Shown: in pieces, positions 21,201-30,700 of the stretch
Layout: every line of letters begins with the position of its first letter
Numbering within the stretch: the stretch's first letter is position 1
From: Scleroderma bovista
Taxonomy: Eukaryota; Basidiomycota; Agaricomycetes; Boletales; Sclerodermataceae
Assembly (NCBI GenBank): GCA_037178675.1
Contig: JAYMGJ010000756.1
Span: forward strand, 1 to 31,985
Direction: 5' to 3'
DNA length: 31,985 nt
Notes under the pieces: model-generated
The model's database searches: none
The model's input: only the letters and a program-made list of their open reading frames with translations
Told to the model about the DNA's origin: nothing
Made by a program: the position numbers and the translations under genes

Positions 21201-21837
21201 GTTCAGTGCCAATTCCGCCACCTCAAAGTCAAGGCGGGACCAAAAGGGTTTCCAAGGTTTTTGGGGTGGTGTAACGCACGACGCTGCTGCGTATCGTTGG
21301 AAGTCCATGAACTGTTCTACCTTGGGGGGATTGCCACTGCTCGGATGGTATTCGATTTTAATGTCATCAAGCTCAAGCCCGACTGTAGGAGCTTGGACAC
21401 AATCTATGGGTTATGGTTATTAAATGAACGACAGCTGCATTATCAACGAAACATACCAAGTGCAACATCACTGCCACTAGCAATGTGTTCATCGGACATA
21501 CCCCGATTGGAGTAATCTAGTATAAACATCTGTTAGGTCAGGTTAAGGTGGAGGCAATACTCTTTACCTTCGAACTGAGAGAGCCCATTGTGAACCTCAT
21601 GGTGGACATCAGGCAAGGGGAAATCATCATGGACCACTGAGAAATATTGTCCGATTTCAATAAAATGCATCCTTCAACCATGCACGTACCTGTTGGTAGC
21701 TGGATGGAACAAAGAGCGGCTTGATCTTGCTCCCGCTGAAGGGAATTGCGCTTGCATGCCAATTGGTGCTTTGCAAATCCACAGGCCTTAAATTTGCCCC
21801 CACAAACCTCACAAACCATCGTACGAATCGGAGGCAT
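18274..21837 (-). pseudogene. Plavaka-type (CACTA superfamily) transposase gene, copy B, nearly complete
   Basis: Thirteen introns of 47-64 nt with consistent phases give exons 21837-21690, 21636-21568, 21516-21457, 21403-21072, 21022-20804, 20745-20566, 20508-20312, 20249-20045, 19977-19817, 19769-19673, 19616-19419, 19363-19190, 19134-18820 and 18755 onward. The protein opens with a C2H2-like finger (VCEVCGGKFKACGFAKHQLAC). Then follow PWKPFWSRLDFEVAELAL, VPYREENREFEV, LAFIIYADKAKLSTFG, GRIVGWLPV, CPCPVCLVPKGE, SFDRLHANHEGNWADHLW, PRWRNMNHFDHVMS, YNTKTNEKCHGPLRGAYQ, YLIALVHPFDAPVG and IIRGALLVED...DSDMFLRVK, the order seen in Plavaka transposases (family knowledge). Lesions: TAG at 21119-21117 (after TLSN), TGA at 18632-18630, and a deletion with frame change near 18505, where about 20 residues before SSEFVFVQS are missing. 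The splice signals remain clean, so inactivation is recent relative to the element's age. Confidence 0.85.
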
Positions 21838-22605
21838 TGTCGAATATGGCCGCTGTTGAGCAACGGTGGCGTGAACAAGAGAATATTTAAGCGTAGAAGT
21901 ACAGATCTAAGGTGGGAAGGGGTTGGAGCGTTGCAATTCCAACTGAAATGAATTTCAATCCCAGCCCGCCTGTTTCCGTGTCGTTGTAATGTGCTTATCA
22001 ATCCTATGCCAATGATTGGCTGTTGCAATGGCCACCACAAATTTCCGACAAAGGATGCAACAATGTGTACGCGTCTACAGAAACATGGAGTCTTTGCTCA
22101 GTACATGTTACTTGGAGACTCGCCGTGACAATGCCAACAGCAGTCTAGCCCGTAGACTCAGGGGCCAGGGCGGTCACGTCGCCATAACATGCATTGTCAC
22201 AAGCGGTCAACAGTGCTGTGCATCATGGTCCCTCGTGCCATCCACAACCACCCATCCCTTTCCCTATCATCCTCATTGCTCTCATCTCGAGACGCTACCT
22301 CAAATTGCTTGTCCAACAGGTGCGAAGTTTGTCCCGTCTCTCTTTCTTCCCTTACCGTACTTATAGGCCATTTAATCACATATCATGAATCCCATGTCAG
22401 GTCTTCGGCCCATCCGTATGATCCACTCTCTCTGTCAAGATTCTAGCTGACTCACCTCACTGTCCAACCAAAGAATGTCCTATTGTTTCGCGAGGGGAAC
22501 CTTTGGTGAGCTCGTTTTATGCTCCTCTTTTAAATATCTCACCTTGGTACCCAAAAGAGTGGATTTGGGCAATCCTCCACATCGTGTACAATAGCCGAAT
22601 GACTG
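21838..22605. other. Upstream region of copy B, no gene recognised
   Basis: It contains a palindromic CCAAT site (22008-22020), the probable promoter side of copy B, and perhaps its 5' terminus. No terminal inverted repeat was recognised by eye. Open frames at 22016-22446 have no domain. Confidence 0.4.
22008..22020. promoter_or_regulatory. Palindromic CCAAT/ATTGG site upstream of transposase copy B
   Basis: GCCAATGATTGGC is a perfect inverted pair of CCAAT boxes centred about 177 bp upstream of the copy B start codon. CCAAT sites bind the HAP/NF-Y complex in fungi (established). Function here is inferred from position only. Confidence 0.45.
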
Positions 22606-22968
22606 ATGGCGGACTACCGGATCGCGCAAAAGCGGAAAGAATTGGAACGTCATCCCCCAGGAGATACTGGTCGGGCTAAGGCCCTCTACAATCTTGCAGA
22701 TTCCCTGGATGTCAGATTCGTGGAGATGGATGATCTTGCATATTTAGAGGAGCCCATTACGCTACATCAAGCATCGTTGGACCTCTGTCCAGCAGGTCAT
22801 TCCAATTGCTCGGACTCACTCCATAGTCTTGCAGTCTGCTTCAGCCGCCGGTACAACAAACAGGGTACCATAGCAGACTTGGAAAAGGCCATCACACTCA
22901 GTTGAGCTGCATTAGAGCTGCATTCCCCAGGCCACCCTTGGCGTGCCTCGACTCTCTGCAACCTTGCA
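22606..22968 (+). pseudogene. TPR-repeat protein fragment (CHAT/TPR type), truncated
   Basis: From ATG 22606 the frame encodes tandem units of about 42 residues with the fungal TPR signature: ALYNLADSLDVRF, DLAYLEEPITLHQASLDL, PAGHSNCSDSLHSLAVCFSRR, ADLEKAITLS, stop, AALELHSPGHPWRASTLCNLA. Such repeats belong to the large basidiomycete TPR proteins that often end in a CHAT protease domain (family knowledge); the CHAT part is absent. The TGA at 22903-22905 sits where an Arg codon is usual, so CGA to TGA is likely. The TPR pattern breaks off at about 22968, exactly where transposase copy A sequence on the other strand begins, so the two are fused at a rearrangement breakpoint. Confidence 0.75.
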
Positions 22969-24956
22969 TACCTTCATTAGACCCTTCGAATCATTGCCGG
23001 TCCATTGTTTAAAGTGCCGGCCTTGAGGGAAGCGCCGCAGGCCAGTAAACGGCGCCACAGCTGCAATCCTAAAAGTAATAATTGATGAAGTGAATGGTGT
23101 GAATCACTGAATCACATACTGCCGGTCAATTTCATCAAGGATCTTCTCTGCATCTGCCTTTGTACTATGAGTTCGGATGAGGTACTTCTCAACCCATTCC
23201 ACCAAGTGATCTTTGAATCCGCCCTTGATGAGTTGGTGAAGAATATCCGGTGAGAGCATTTGATGGATATCTGCACGCGGGAAGTCATTTGTAAATGGCT
23301 GTCTTCAATTAGATACCTTTTATAACAAAAAAGGAGTATGAAGTTACCACCAAATTGCCCACAATTCCATACTCGTCCCAAAGTTTGCGAAATTCGAATT
23401 CTTCGATCACTGTATCGGCATGCTCTCGGTGACGGTGGAGTGCTTCTTCGTCAAGGTTGCCCTGATGTGCAAGACATTTTGGGCACCAATTGCGCACAAT
23501 GCACGAGAGGAGGACTTGCTCTTCATAGTCAGCAATATATGCTGCCAGGCTGTACATAACACGTCGGTAGTAATCATCACAACCTCTGGGACCTTCATGG
23601 CAGAATGGAGTGAAAAAAGTATGCGCGTTAGCGAGGAATGAAAAAGCTGTTGCTTGAATTTACAGAATTCTGATGAGCTTGCATGTTCTCTCGTTGCTGC
23701 GACATGTCTTGAGTAGTACAAAATGAAGCAAGCTATATTGTACTTACTTTTGGGCATTGCAAGAAATCCAATGAGAACAACAGCGTTGCGATGCCCACGA
23801 CAGACGGTATTCCACACATTCCCTATGGAAAGATAGAGCGGGTAATAATCAGTTTGTCCCATTGCTACTGATACCATTGTCTTGTCACTCCCCAGGATAA
23901 TAGGGACCAATGTCGCGCCGGCTGTTGTCGGATCATCTCGAATGATCCGGTCCTAAGTACTTGAAATTAGTAGAAACTTGCAGTAATAGACATGCAAATA
24001 CCGCATCTTCCCAAGCCCAGTCACCGGACATGAAGTTTTGCCAGCGCCTCTCATCGTTTGCGGTGTCATATTCCCGGTAGGGTATATAATCCATTTCATT
24101 CCTGAATTGAGGACTTGCAAGGATGTTGTGAACAACTTGACGTGGGTCACGATACCATACATCGTACGTGTCGGACATCCAAGGGGCCGCATTGTTACCG
24201 TGGTCTTCACTATTGTAACGCACTGTGAAGTTCTCCCACTTCACATCGCCAACGCTTGTGCTGTCAATTATACGGTAGAGATCTGTGTGATTGGAAAACA
24301 GCAGCTCCCCACCCAGTTCCAGCATTGATGCGGCCCAAATCTTGAGTAACGCGTCAATTTTTTTGATAGGCATTTCGGCATGTGTGAAGAGAAAGTCGGC
24401 AAGTTCAAATTCCAGCCGGTTATGGTACGGAGACCAGTCATCTGGTAACTTTGGTGAACGTGGTGGTGGTGGGGCATCATCAGGTAAAAAATGACCAAGA
24501 GTGTCACATTTTTGTGCTGTAAAGGCCATTAGTAAAATATTCAAGCGATGAATCCACAACCTTGCCGTTGAGACCCGGGTGATAATTGCGGTAAAGCTTG
24601 CCGCCAGGACCAACAAATTCTGCCCTCAAAGCCTCATGTGGCCCCTCAAATGGGTCTCCTCCTTGATGGCCGCCGTATTCCCCTTGATAGCCGTCTTCCC
24701 CTTGATAGCCGTCCTCCCCTTGATAGCCGTCGGGGGCGTGTTTGCGTAGCGGAGGTGTTCAATTGTGGTGATTGAAAGTTGGATGAAGGGTGCGCCTGTG
24801 CTGAGTGAGGCCAGAGAGATTTCTGAACCAGCGATTACACCCTGGTTCTTCACAGGCGTATTGGGCAGCACAGAAAGGCCTCTGTGTGGGTCTTTGATGA
24901 CAATGGTTGGCAGCTGGCAGCATCTTCAGAGTCAGCAAATGCAGTAAGGACCGCAT
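22969..24956 (-). pseudogene. Plavaka-type transposase gene, copy A, 3' truncated
   Basis: The protein starts at ATG 24956 or 24923. It has a C2H2 finger (YACEEPGCNRWFRNLSGLTQH), an in-frame TGA at 24761-24759, a GYQGED repeat, and KLYRNYHPGLNGK. Later exons are about 24518-24002, 23952-23748, 23696-23348, 23298-23120 and 23068-22969. They contain [132 protein letters not shown] and GLRRFPQGRHFKQWTGNDSK, in the order of known Plavaka proteins. This is a different lineage from copy B. Lesions: the TGA, unresolved phase at the first intron (probably one base lost in an A-run near 24510), a frameshift near 23577 between PEVV and DYYRRVMY, and loss of everything after LMK at the junction with the TPR fragment. 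Confidence 0.82.
24661..24734 (-). repeat. 18-bp in-frame coding repeat (GYQGED), 3-4 units
   Basis: Units at 24734-24717, 24716-24699 and 24698-24681 are nearly identical; a degenerate fourth lies at 24680-24661. Each encodes GYQGED or GYQGEY between the zinc finger and the body of transposase copy A. The repeat length keeps the frame, so expansion would not inactivate the gene. Confidence 0.9.
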
Positions 24957-25104
24957 GGTCGATAAGTGATCAGGGTGAGCGGCACTTGGAACCAAAAATC
25001 ATGTTATTTGTTTGCAAACAAACTTTAGTTGCGAGTGCATAAAAACGACAAGTTCAAACTTACTGTTCATCGTCTCCATCTCCTACTAGTGCCTGCTACA
25101 ACAA
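24957..25104. promoter_or_regulatory. Divergent intergenic region between copy A and the coiled-coil gene
   Basis: Two genes point away from each other across this short AT-rich spacer, which includes the inverted word TTTGTTTGCAAACAAA at about 25008-25023. A shared or bidirectional promoter is plausible. No TATA box is evident. Confidence 0.4.
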
Positions 25105-25173
25105 GTACCATGTTGACCAATAATTCCTCTGGGGGCCAACGTCCGTGACGAGAAAAAGCTAACCTACACCCAG

Positions 25174-25504
25174 GCCAGATAGTTCTCGACTCACAAGTTA
25201 AACAACGTACCCCAGTAGAGAAGAGAGCCGACGACTTGCGTGCACAGGAAATCAAAGATGCTCATGCAGCTGCTGTTCAGCAGGGTTGCACTCGAGTCAG
25301 CGAGATCGAGGCAGCCATGGAGGTCGAACAGGCAAGGCAAGACGCTGTCAAAGCAAAGCCAGTGAGACCAAGATTGGGGGGAAATCAAGGGAGACCCACC
25401 AAGATAGGCGCTGCTCCTCGTGCTGATAGTGAGGTTTTGTTTTATTAAATCCCCAGATAGCAGCTGATTGATGAGGCGCAGGTAATATAGAAGTGAATAC
25501 TTGC
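25174..25504 (+). pseudogene. Small coiled-coil/basic protein gene, truncated by LTR retrotransposon
   Basis: A clean exon (25174-25433) reads PGQIVLDSQVKQRTPVEKR, then an Ala/Gln/Glu-rich probable coiled coil (RAQEIKDAHAAAVQQ, RVSEIEAAMEVEQARQDA), then a basic KPVRPRLGG stretch. An upstream intron from GTACCA (25105) to CCCAG (25173), with a GCTAAC branch-like site, keeps the frame; reading through instead hits TGA at 25146. A second intron would be 25434-25480 (47 nt, GTTTTG...CGCAG), leaving only 24 nt of the next exon before the LTR at 25505. Similar proteins accompany Plavaka/KDZ-type elements in Agaricomycetes (from memory, role unknown), so with divergent copy A it may have formed a two-gene element. 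Confidence 0.55.
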
Positions 25505-25847
25505 TGTTACGACCATGCCCAACTCCGGGCCTTATCCGGTCACTCCGGTCACATCGTAGCTCTACAGCTCTACTCCGGTCGCTCGTCTCCTACTCCGGTC
25601 GTGCTCACGCAGATAACCTTCCGTTAAGCATGACCCTTGGTCTATGCTCCATTCACTCGTTACCACACTTCGCCGTTTACCCTGTCTTGATGTGAGTTCT
25701 CCGTGAACTCGATATATCCTATACCTTGTAGCATTTTCACCGGACCTGATTTATTTTACCCGGACCTGACTTTATTTTCATCGGACCTGACCTAGTACTT
25801 TCTCCGGTTGTCCCTTGTCTGCCTTTTAGGCTGTTTACTTGTCACCG

Positions 25848-25853
25848 TATATA
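25848..25853 (+). promoter_or_regulatory. TATA-like box of the LTR
   Basis: CGTATATACTC sits about 365 bp before the gag ATG and is preserved identically in the related remnant at the left end of the window, which argues for function. Confidence 0.55.
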
Positions 25854-25938
25854 CTCGACCCTAGTTCTTACTTAGTATAAGTACTCTGTAGTTTATCCTG
25901 TACTCCTCAGTCTGAAATCAACCTTAGTCACTACTCCA

Positions 25939-25972
25939 GTCTCTGTCTGTCTCTGTCTCTGTCTCTGTCTCT
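25939..25972. repeat. TCTCTG microsatellite in the LTR
   Basis: The hexamer CTCTGT/TCTCTG repeats about five times downstream of the TATA-like box. It gives a CT-rich stretch that could serve as an initiator region in the transcript. Confidence 0.85.
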
Positions 25973-26215
25973 ATCACCTTGACCGGAACCTACGCAAGGG
26001 ATCAACGCACGTTGTCCTTGTCGTTGAATCCAAGCGGTCACCAACTCCGGCCGGACTAATCCCTCGTCCAGCCCTCTGCCCTCCTCCTTCGTCCGCGCTC
26101 GTCCGGACTTGACCGGACCCCCTACCGGAGTAGACCCGGACTTGACAGTATTTCAGACTGACACTTGTGTGGGTTCACTATACAAACCTCGTACGCAAAC
26201 TAGCTTCTATTTCTT

Positions 26216-27661
26216 ATGACTATGACTACGCGCTCTCGTGCTCGTACCGCTGCAGCACTTGCTGAAGAAGCAGGTGCAGTAGACGACCTCCACCTCTCTG
26301 CTGCTCATCAAGCCCTGTCTAACCGCAGGCAACCTCCGGCTTCAGTTAGCCAATTCCGGAGCTTTACAGCTCGAAACCCTACAGCGCCTTTGACTCCGCG
26401 TCGAGATGCTGCGTCTCAGAGCCTTCGTGGTTCTGCAGACTTAGGTCACCACGAATCCGTTTCTGGTGATCGATTCCCTTACCGTCGCGACCCCACTCCG
26501 GAACGTCGCGAACCTGCCCGACACCAGTGGTTTGGCCCTGAGGACGGACCCGGAGGTGATCCGGACGACCCCGGAGATGGCGACAACGATGATGACGATG
26601 ACGATGACTTCGTCGACGCCATGGACGAGCTAGACCCTGGTCTAGCTGTTTTCCAAAACCTAGCAGTCGCCGTCAATTGCCTCTCCCGCTCCTCCCGCCG
26701 GACCAACGACTCCTCTTCCTCCCGTGCCAAAGTCCGCGAACCGGACACCTTTGATGGTACGGATCCCAAAAAGCTCAGGACCTTCTTGGTCCAGTGTGAG
26801 CTCTGCTTCCAGGATCGCGCCAAAGTGTTCCGCCTAGATAGGGCTAAGGTAACGTTCGCCCAGTCCTATCTCAAAGGTATGACGTTGGAGTGGTTCGAAC
26901 CGGACCTCCTCCACTCCGGTGATCCGGCTGACCGTCCACTCTGGATGGACAGTTGGGTTCACTTTGTTGCTGAGCTCCAGAGCACCTTTGGACCTCACGA
27001 CCCCATTGCTGATGCAGAGCATCAATTAGAGCACCTCCGGATGAAGGATGCTCACCGCGTTACGCAGTACATAGTAGACTTCAACCGACTCGCCTCCCAG
27101 GTCCAGGACTACAGAGATGGCGCGCTCCGCCGCCTATTCTACTCCGGTCTCCCGGATCGCCTCAAGGACGAGATAGCTCGAGTTGGGAAGCCCCTAACTC
27201 TACATGGGCTTAGGGCCCTTTGTCAAGAGATCGACGCACGCTATTGGGAGCGCAAAGACGAGATCTCTCATACAACAAAGACCCAGTCCACCTCATCCCC
27301 AACCAAGCCCTCCAACTCCGGAGGCAACTCATCTAACTCCGGTCAGGAGAAATCCAAGACCGGAAACTCCCCCAGCCCCGCCAACTCTGGCTCGTCCAAG
27401 ATGACCAGCAACCAGTCCTCCTCCGGTTCCAGACCGGACCTAACCAACAAGCTTGGTAAGGATGGGAAGCTAACCGCAGACGAGCGCAAAAGGTGTCTGG
27501 ACAACAACCTCTGCATGTTCTGCGGAGGTACCGGTCATTTTGCGGACAACTGTCCAAAAAAGACCAAAAAGGCCAAGGCTCGCGCTGCGGCCATCGCTGC
27601 AGAGTCCGGTAAGACGGACTCTACTAACTCGGGTGCCAACTCCGAGTCAAAAAAAGAGTAA
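26216..27661 (+). CDS. gag: Gag polyprotein with CCHC zinc knuckle
   Basis: 481 residues. The N-terminal third is disordered and ends in an acidic run (GDGDNDDDDDDDFVDAMDEL). The capsid-like retrotransposon gag domain follows (about residues 170-345; FDGTDPKKLRTFLVQCELCF, YLKGMTLEWFEPDL, QYIVDFNRLASQV, FYSGLPDRLKDEIA). Next comes a Ser/Asn-rich linker, and a CCHC knuckle (CMFCGGTGHFADNC, residues 433-446) that would bind the element RNA. The ATG at 26216 is the first in the frame after the leader. The frame ends at TAA 27659-27661 just after an A7 run that allows a -1 shift into pol. No lesion is visible. The product would assemble the virus-like particle in the cytoplasm. Confidence 0.95.
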   Translation: MTMTTRSRARTAAALAEEAGAVDDLHLSAAHQALSNRRQPPASVSQFRSFTARNPTAPLTPRRDAASQSLRGSADLGHHESVSGDRFPYRRDPTPERREPARHQWFGPEDGPGGDPDDPGDGDNDDDDDDDFVDAMDELDPGLAVFQNLAVAVNCLSRSSRRTNDSSSSRAKVREPDTFDGTDPKKLRTFLVQCELCFQDRAKVFRLDRAKVTFAQSYLKGMTLEWFEPDLLHSGDPADRPLWMDSWVHFVAELQSTFGPHDPIADAEHQLEHLRMKDAHRVTQYIVDFNRLASQVQDYRDGALRRLFYSGLPDRLKDEIARVGKPLTLHGLRALCQEIDARYWERKDEISHTTKTQSTSSPTKPSNSGGNSSNSGQEKSKTGNSPSPANSGSSKMTSNQSSSGSRPDLTNKLGKDGKLTADERKRCLDNNLCMFCGGTGHFADNCPKKTKKAKARAAAIAAESGKTDSTNSGANSESKKE

Positions 27662-27724
27662 GCAGCTCCCGGACCTCCGCACAACCGGCGAGCTGCGTTG
27701 ACTCCGGAAGTGCACCCAAGGAGG
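27649..27724 (+). promoter_or_regulatory. Programmed -1 ribosomal frameshift signal between gag and pol
   Basis: In the gag frame the heptamer A_AAA_AAA (27649-27655) is followed by GAG TAA. The pol frame is open from 27628, so the two frames overlap by only 34 nt and the heptamer lies inside. After a 6-nt spacer, GCAGCTC (27662-27668) pairs perfectly with GAGCTGC (27690-27696). CCGG/CCGG (27669-27672 with 27685-27688) extends the stem across one bulged C, closing a 12-nt loop. Loop bases CCTCC (27674-27678) could pair with GGAGG (27720-27724) to form a pseudoknot. Heptamer, spacer and structure match the classical -1 signal; efficiency is unknown. Confidence 0.8.
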
Positions 27725-30700
27725 CTCGCCTCAACGCGTCCGCTCTTTACGATCCTAATTCCCTTATGCCACATGTTATCCTCTTACCATTTGACTTACC
27801 TAAAACCCGCGCTCTTGTGGACTCCGGGTCCACGCATTGCTTTGTAGATATACAATTCGCGCACAAAAACAATATTACCACCTACTCCGTTCCTCCGATT
27901 ACACTCCGGCTCTTTGACGGTACATCAAACTTTGTAATCACTCAAGCTGTCGATTTATCAGTGAAATTCCCCGCATCCGGTGATGTCACCCCTATGACTT
28001 TTTACCTCGCTCCGTTAGATTCTGAATGCTCGATTGTCCTTGGACATAACTGGCTCACCCGCTACAATCCGTTGATTGACTGGGTACTGAGCAGTTTAAC
28101 TTTCCGGACCCTTGCACCAAGTTTGCTAGCGCCCCCGTCGACTCCCTCTCCGGTTCAGTCCGGTAACCCTGTCTCCGGCCTCTCCGGCCAATCTGACCCC
28201 GGCCTCGCGCCATCTGTCGACACTCCGGTTTGCACCCCTCCCCACATCTCTCTGATTAACGCAGCCGCATTCGTGCGTGCGTGCAAATTAGAAGGATCCA
28301 CCAAATACCAACTTCAGCTGCGTCCTTCTGACACAGCAAAGGCTCGTTCTTCCTCCGCCTCTACTCCGCCGGACTTGGACATCGTCCCTCCGGAGTATCG
28401 CGATTATGCGGATGTGTTCAGTAAGGCGAAGGCCTCTGAACTTCCCCCGCATCGCGACTACGACTTGAAGATCGACCTTGAAGAAGGTACCTCCCCTCCT
28501 CTGGGAACTCTCTACTCACTGTCTCCGGTTGAGCTCTCCGCTCTCCGGACCTTCATCGACGAGAATCTTAATACAGGTTTCATCCGTCCTACCGCTTCCT
28601 CCCACGCTGCTCCGGTCCTCTTTGTAAAGAAGAAGGACGGCTCACTCCGCCCCTGCGTTGATTTCCAAGGTCTAAACAAAATCACCAAAAAGGATCGCTA
28701 TCCACTCCCCCTAATCTCTGATCTTTTGGACTCACCCAGCCGTGCTAAAATCTATTCAAAGATCGATCTCCAGCACGCGTACCATCTAGTCTGGATTTCT
28801 CCGGGCGACGAGTGGAAGACCGCCTTCCGTACGCGCTATGGGTCTTACGAGTGGTTGGTAATGCCCTTTGGCCTCACTAACGCCCCTGCAGCCTTCCAGC
28901 GCTTTGTCAACACCATCTTCGCTGACATGCTGGACGTCTGCGTCGTCGTGTACCTCGACGACATCCTCATCTACTCCGAGGATATGGAGTCCCACCAGCA
29001 GCACGTCCGGGAAGTGCTCCGCCGTCTCCGGTTGCATGGCCTCTTCGCCAAACCGGAGAAATGCGAGTTCCACTCGGACTCGGTAGAGTATCTTGGCTAC
29101 CGCCTATCTCCTGACGGTCTAACTATGTCTCCGGACAAAATCCAGACCATCTCCGACTGGCCTGAACCTCGAAAGGTAAAGGACATCCAGTCCTTCCTAG
29201 GCTTCGCCAATTTCTACCGCCGGTTTATATTCAACTACTCGGACATCGTGGTCCCTCTCACCCGGCTCACCCGGAAGGATGCTCCTTGGAACTTCTCTGA
29301 GGAATGTCGACGCTCTTTCAATGCTCTCAAGCACGCCTTCACTACCGCGCCCATCCTTACCCACTTCATTCCGGACACCCCTATTATTGTGGAAACTGAT
29401 GCCTCTGACTATGCTGTCGCTGGCATCTTGTCTATCACTTGCGCTGACGGAGAGATTCGTCCGGTCGCATACTACTCCCGGACTTTAACTGCTCCGGAGT
29501 TAAACTACGACACCCACGATAAGGAACTACTTGCTATTTTCGAAGCTTTCCGGAACTGGCGCCATTACCTCGAAGGCTCCGCCTCCCCTATAGACGTCGT
29601 CACGGACCACAAGAACCTCGAGTATTTCTCCACCTCAAAGGTACTTTCCCGCCGGCAAGCCCGGTGGTCCAAGTTTTTATCACAATTTAATCTTGTCATT
29701 CGCTTCCGCCCTGGTAAGCTCGGTGCCAAGCCCGACGCTCTCACTAGACGATGGGACGTCTACCCCAAAGAGGGGGATAGTGGCTACGCCCGGGTCAACC
29801 CCCAAAACCTTAGGCCGGTGTTCACTCAAGAACAACTCTCTAATTCTCTTCGCGCTACTTATCTAGAGTTTCCGGTCCTCCGTGCAGTCGCAATCATGGA
29901 CGTGGAAACACTCCACAGCGACATCCTCTCTGCACTACCCTCTGATCCCATTGCCCAGGTCCACCTCGCAGATCCACTGGACTCTTGCTGGTCCACCGAC
30001 GAGGCTGGTTTCCTTCGACTAGACAGTCGTATATACGTACTGGACTTGGATGACCTCCATCTCCGGGTACTCCGGTATCGACACGATCACCCACTCGCTG
30101 GTCACTTTGGGCAAAACCGGACTCTAGAACTAATCTGGCGTGAGTACACTTGGCCTGGTCTCAGGACCTTCGTCAAAGACTACGTCCGGTCCTGTACTTC
30201 TTGCGCAAGAGCTAAGACACCGCGCCATAGACCCTACGGGCTGCTGAAACAGCTTCCCGTACCAGAGAAGCCCTGGAATTCCATCTCGATGGACTTCATA
30301 GAGCAACTCCCTTCATCCACCGGCTTTACAGCCATCCTGGTCGTAGTAGACAGGCTTTCTAAACAAGCCATTTTCATTCCTACTCACGACACCATCACTA
30401 GCCTGGAGCTCGCAAAACTCTTCTTGCTCCACGTATTCTCCAAGCACGGTGTTCCCGCCCACATCACCTCAGATCGAGGAACTGAATTTGTCTCACACTT
30501 CTTCTGGTCACTTGGGAAGGCTCTCGACATGCGCCTCCATTTCACCTCCGGTTACCACCCGGAGGGCGATGGCCAGACAGAGCGGTCTAACCAGACCCTT
30601 GAACAGTACCTCCGGATCTACTGCAACTACCAGCAGGACAACTGGGCGGACCTACTCCCACTGGCGGAGTTCGCTTACAACAACGCACCTAGTGCTACCA

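Larger units (their letters stand above)
25505..26150 (+). repeat. 5' LTR of the chromovirus (right boundary approximate)
   Basis: The left end TGTTACGACC begins the abrupt change from coiled-coil gene sequence to TCCGG-rich DNA. A TATA-like site (TATATA, 25848-25853) lies in a 25-nt block shared with the remnant at 327-351. The right boundary is probably near the TTGACAGTA at 26142-26150, before the leader. No convincing tRNA primer-binding site was seen, so self-priming or an unusual primer remains possible. Without the 3' LTR the end cannot be fixed. Confidence 0.65.

Noticed and set aside
26150..26215. tRNA primer-binding site after the 5' LTR
   Set aside because: No TGG-starting stretch complementary to a known tRNA 3' end was convincing, so no site was annotated.
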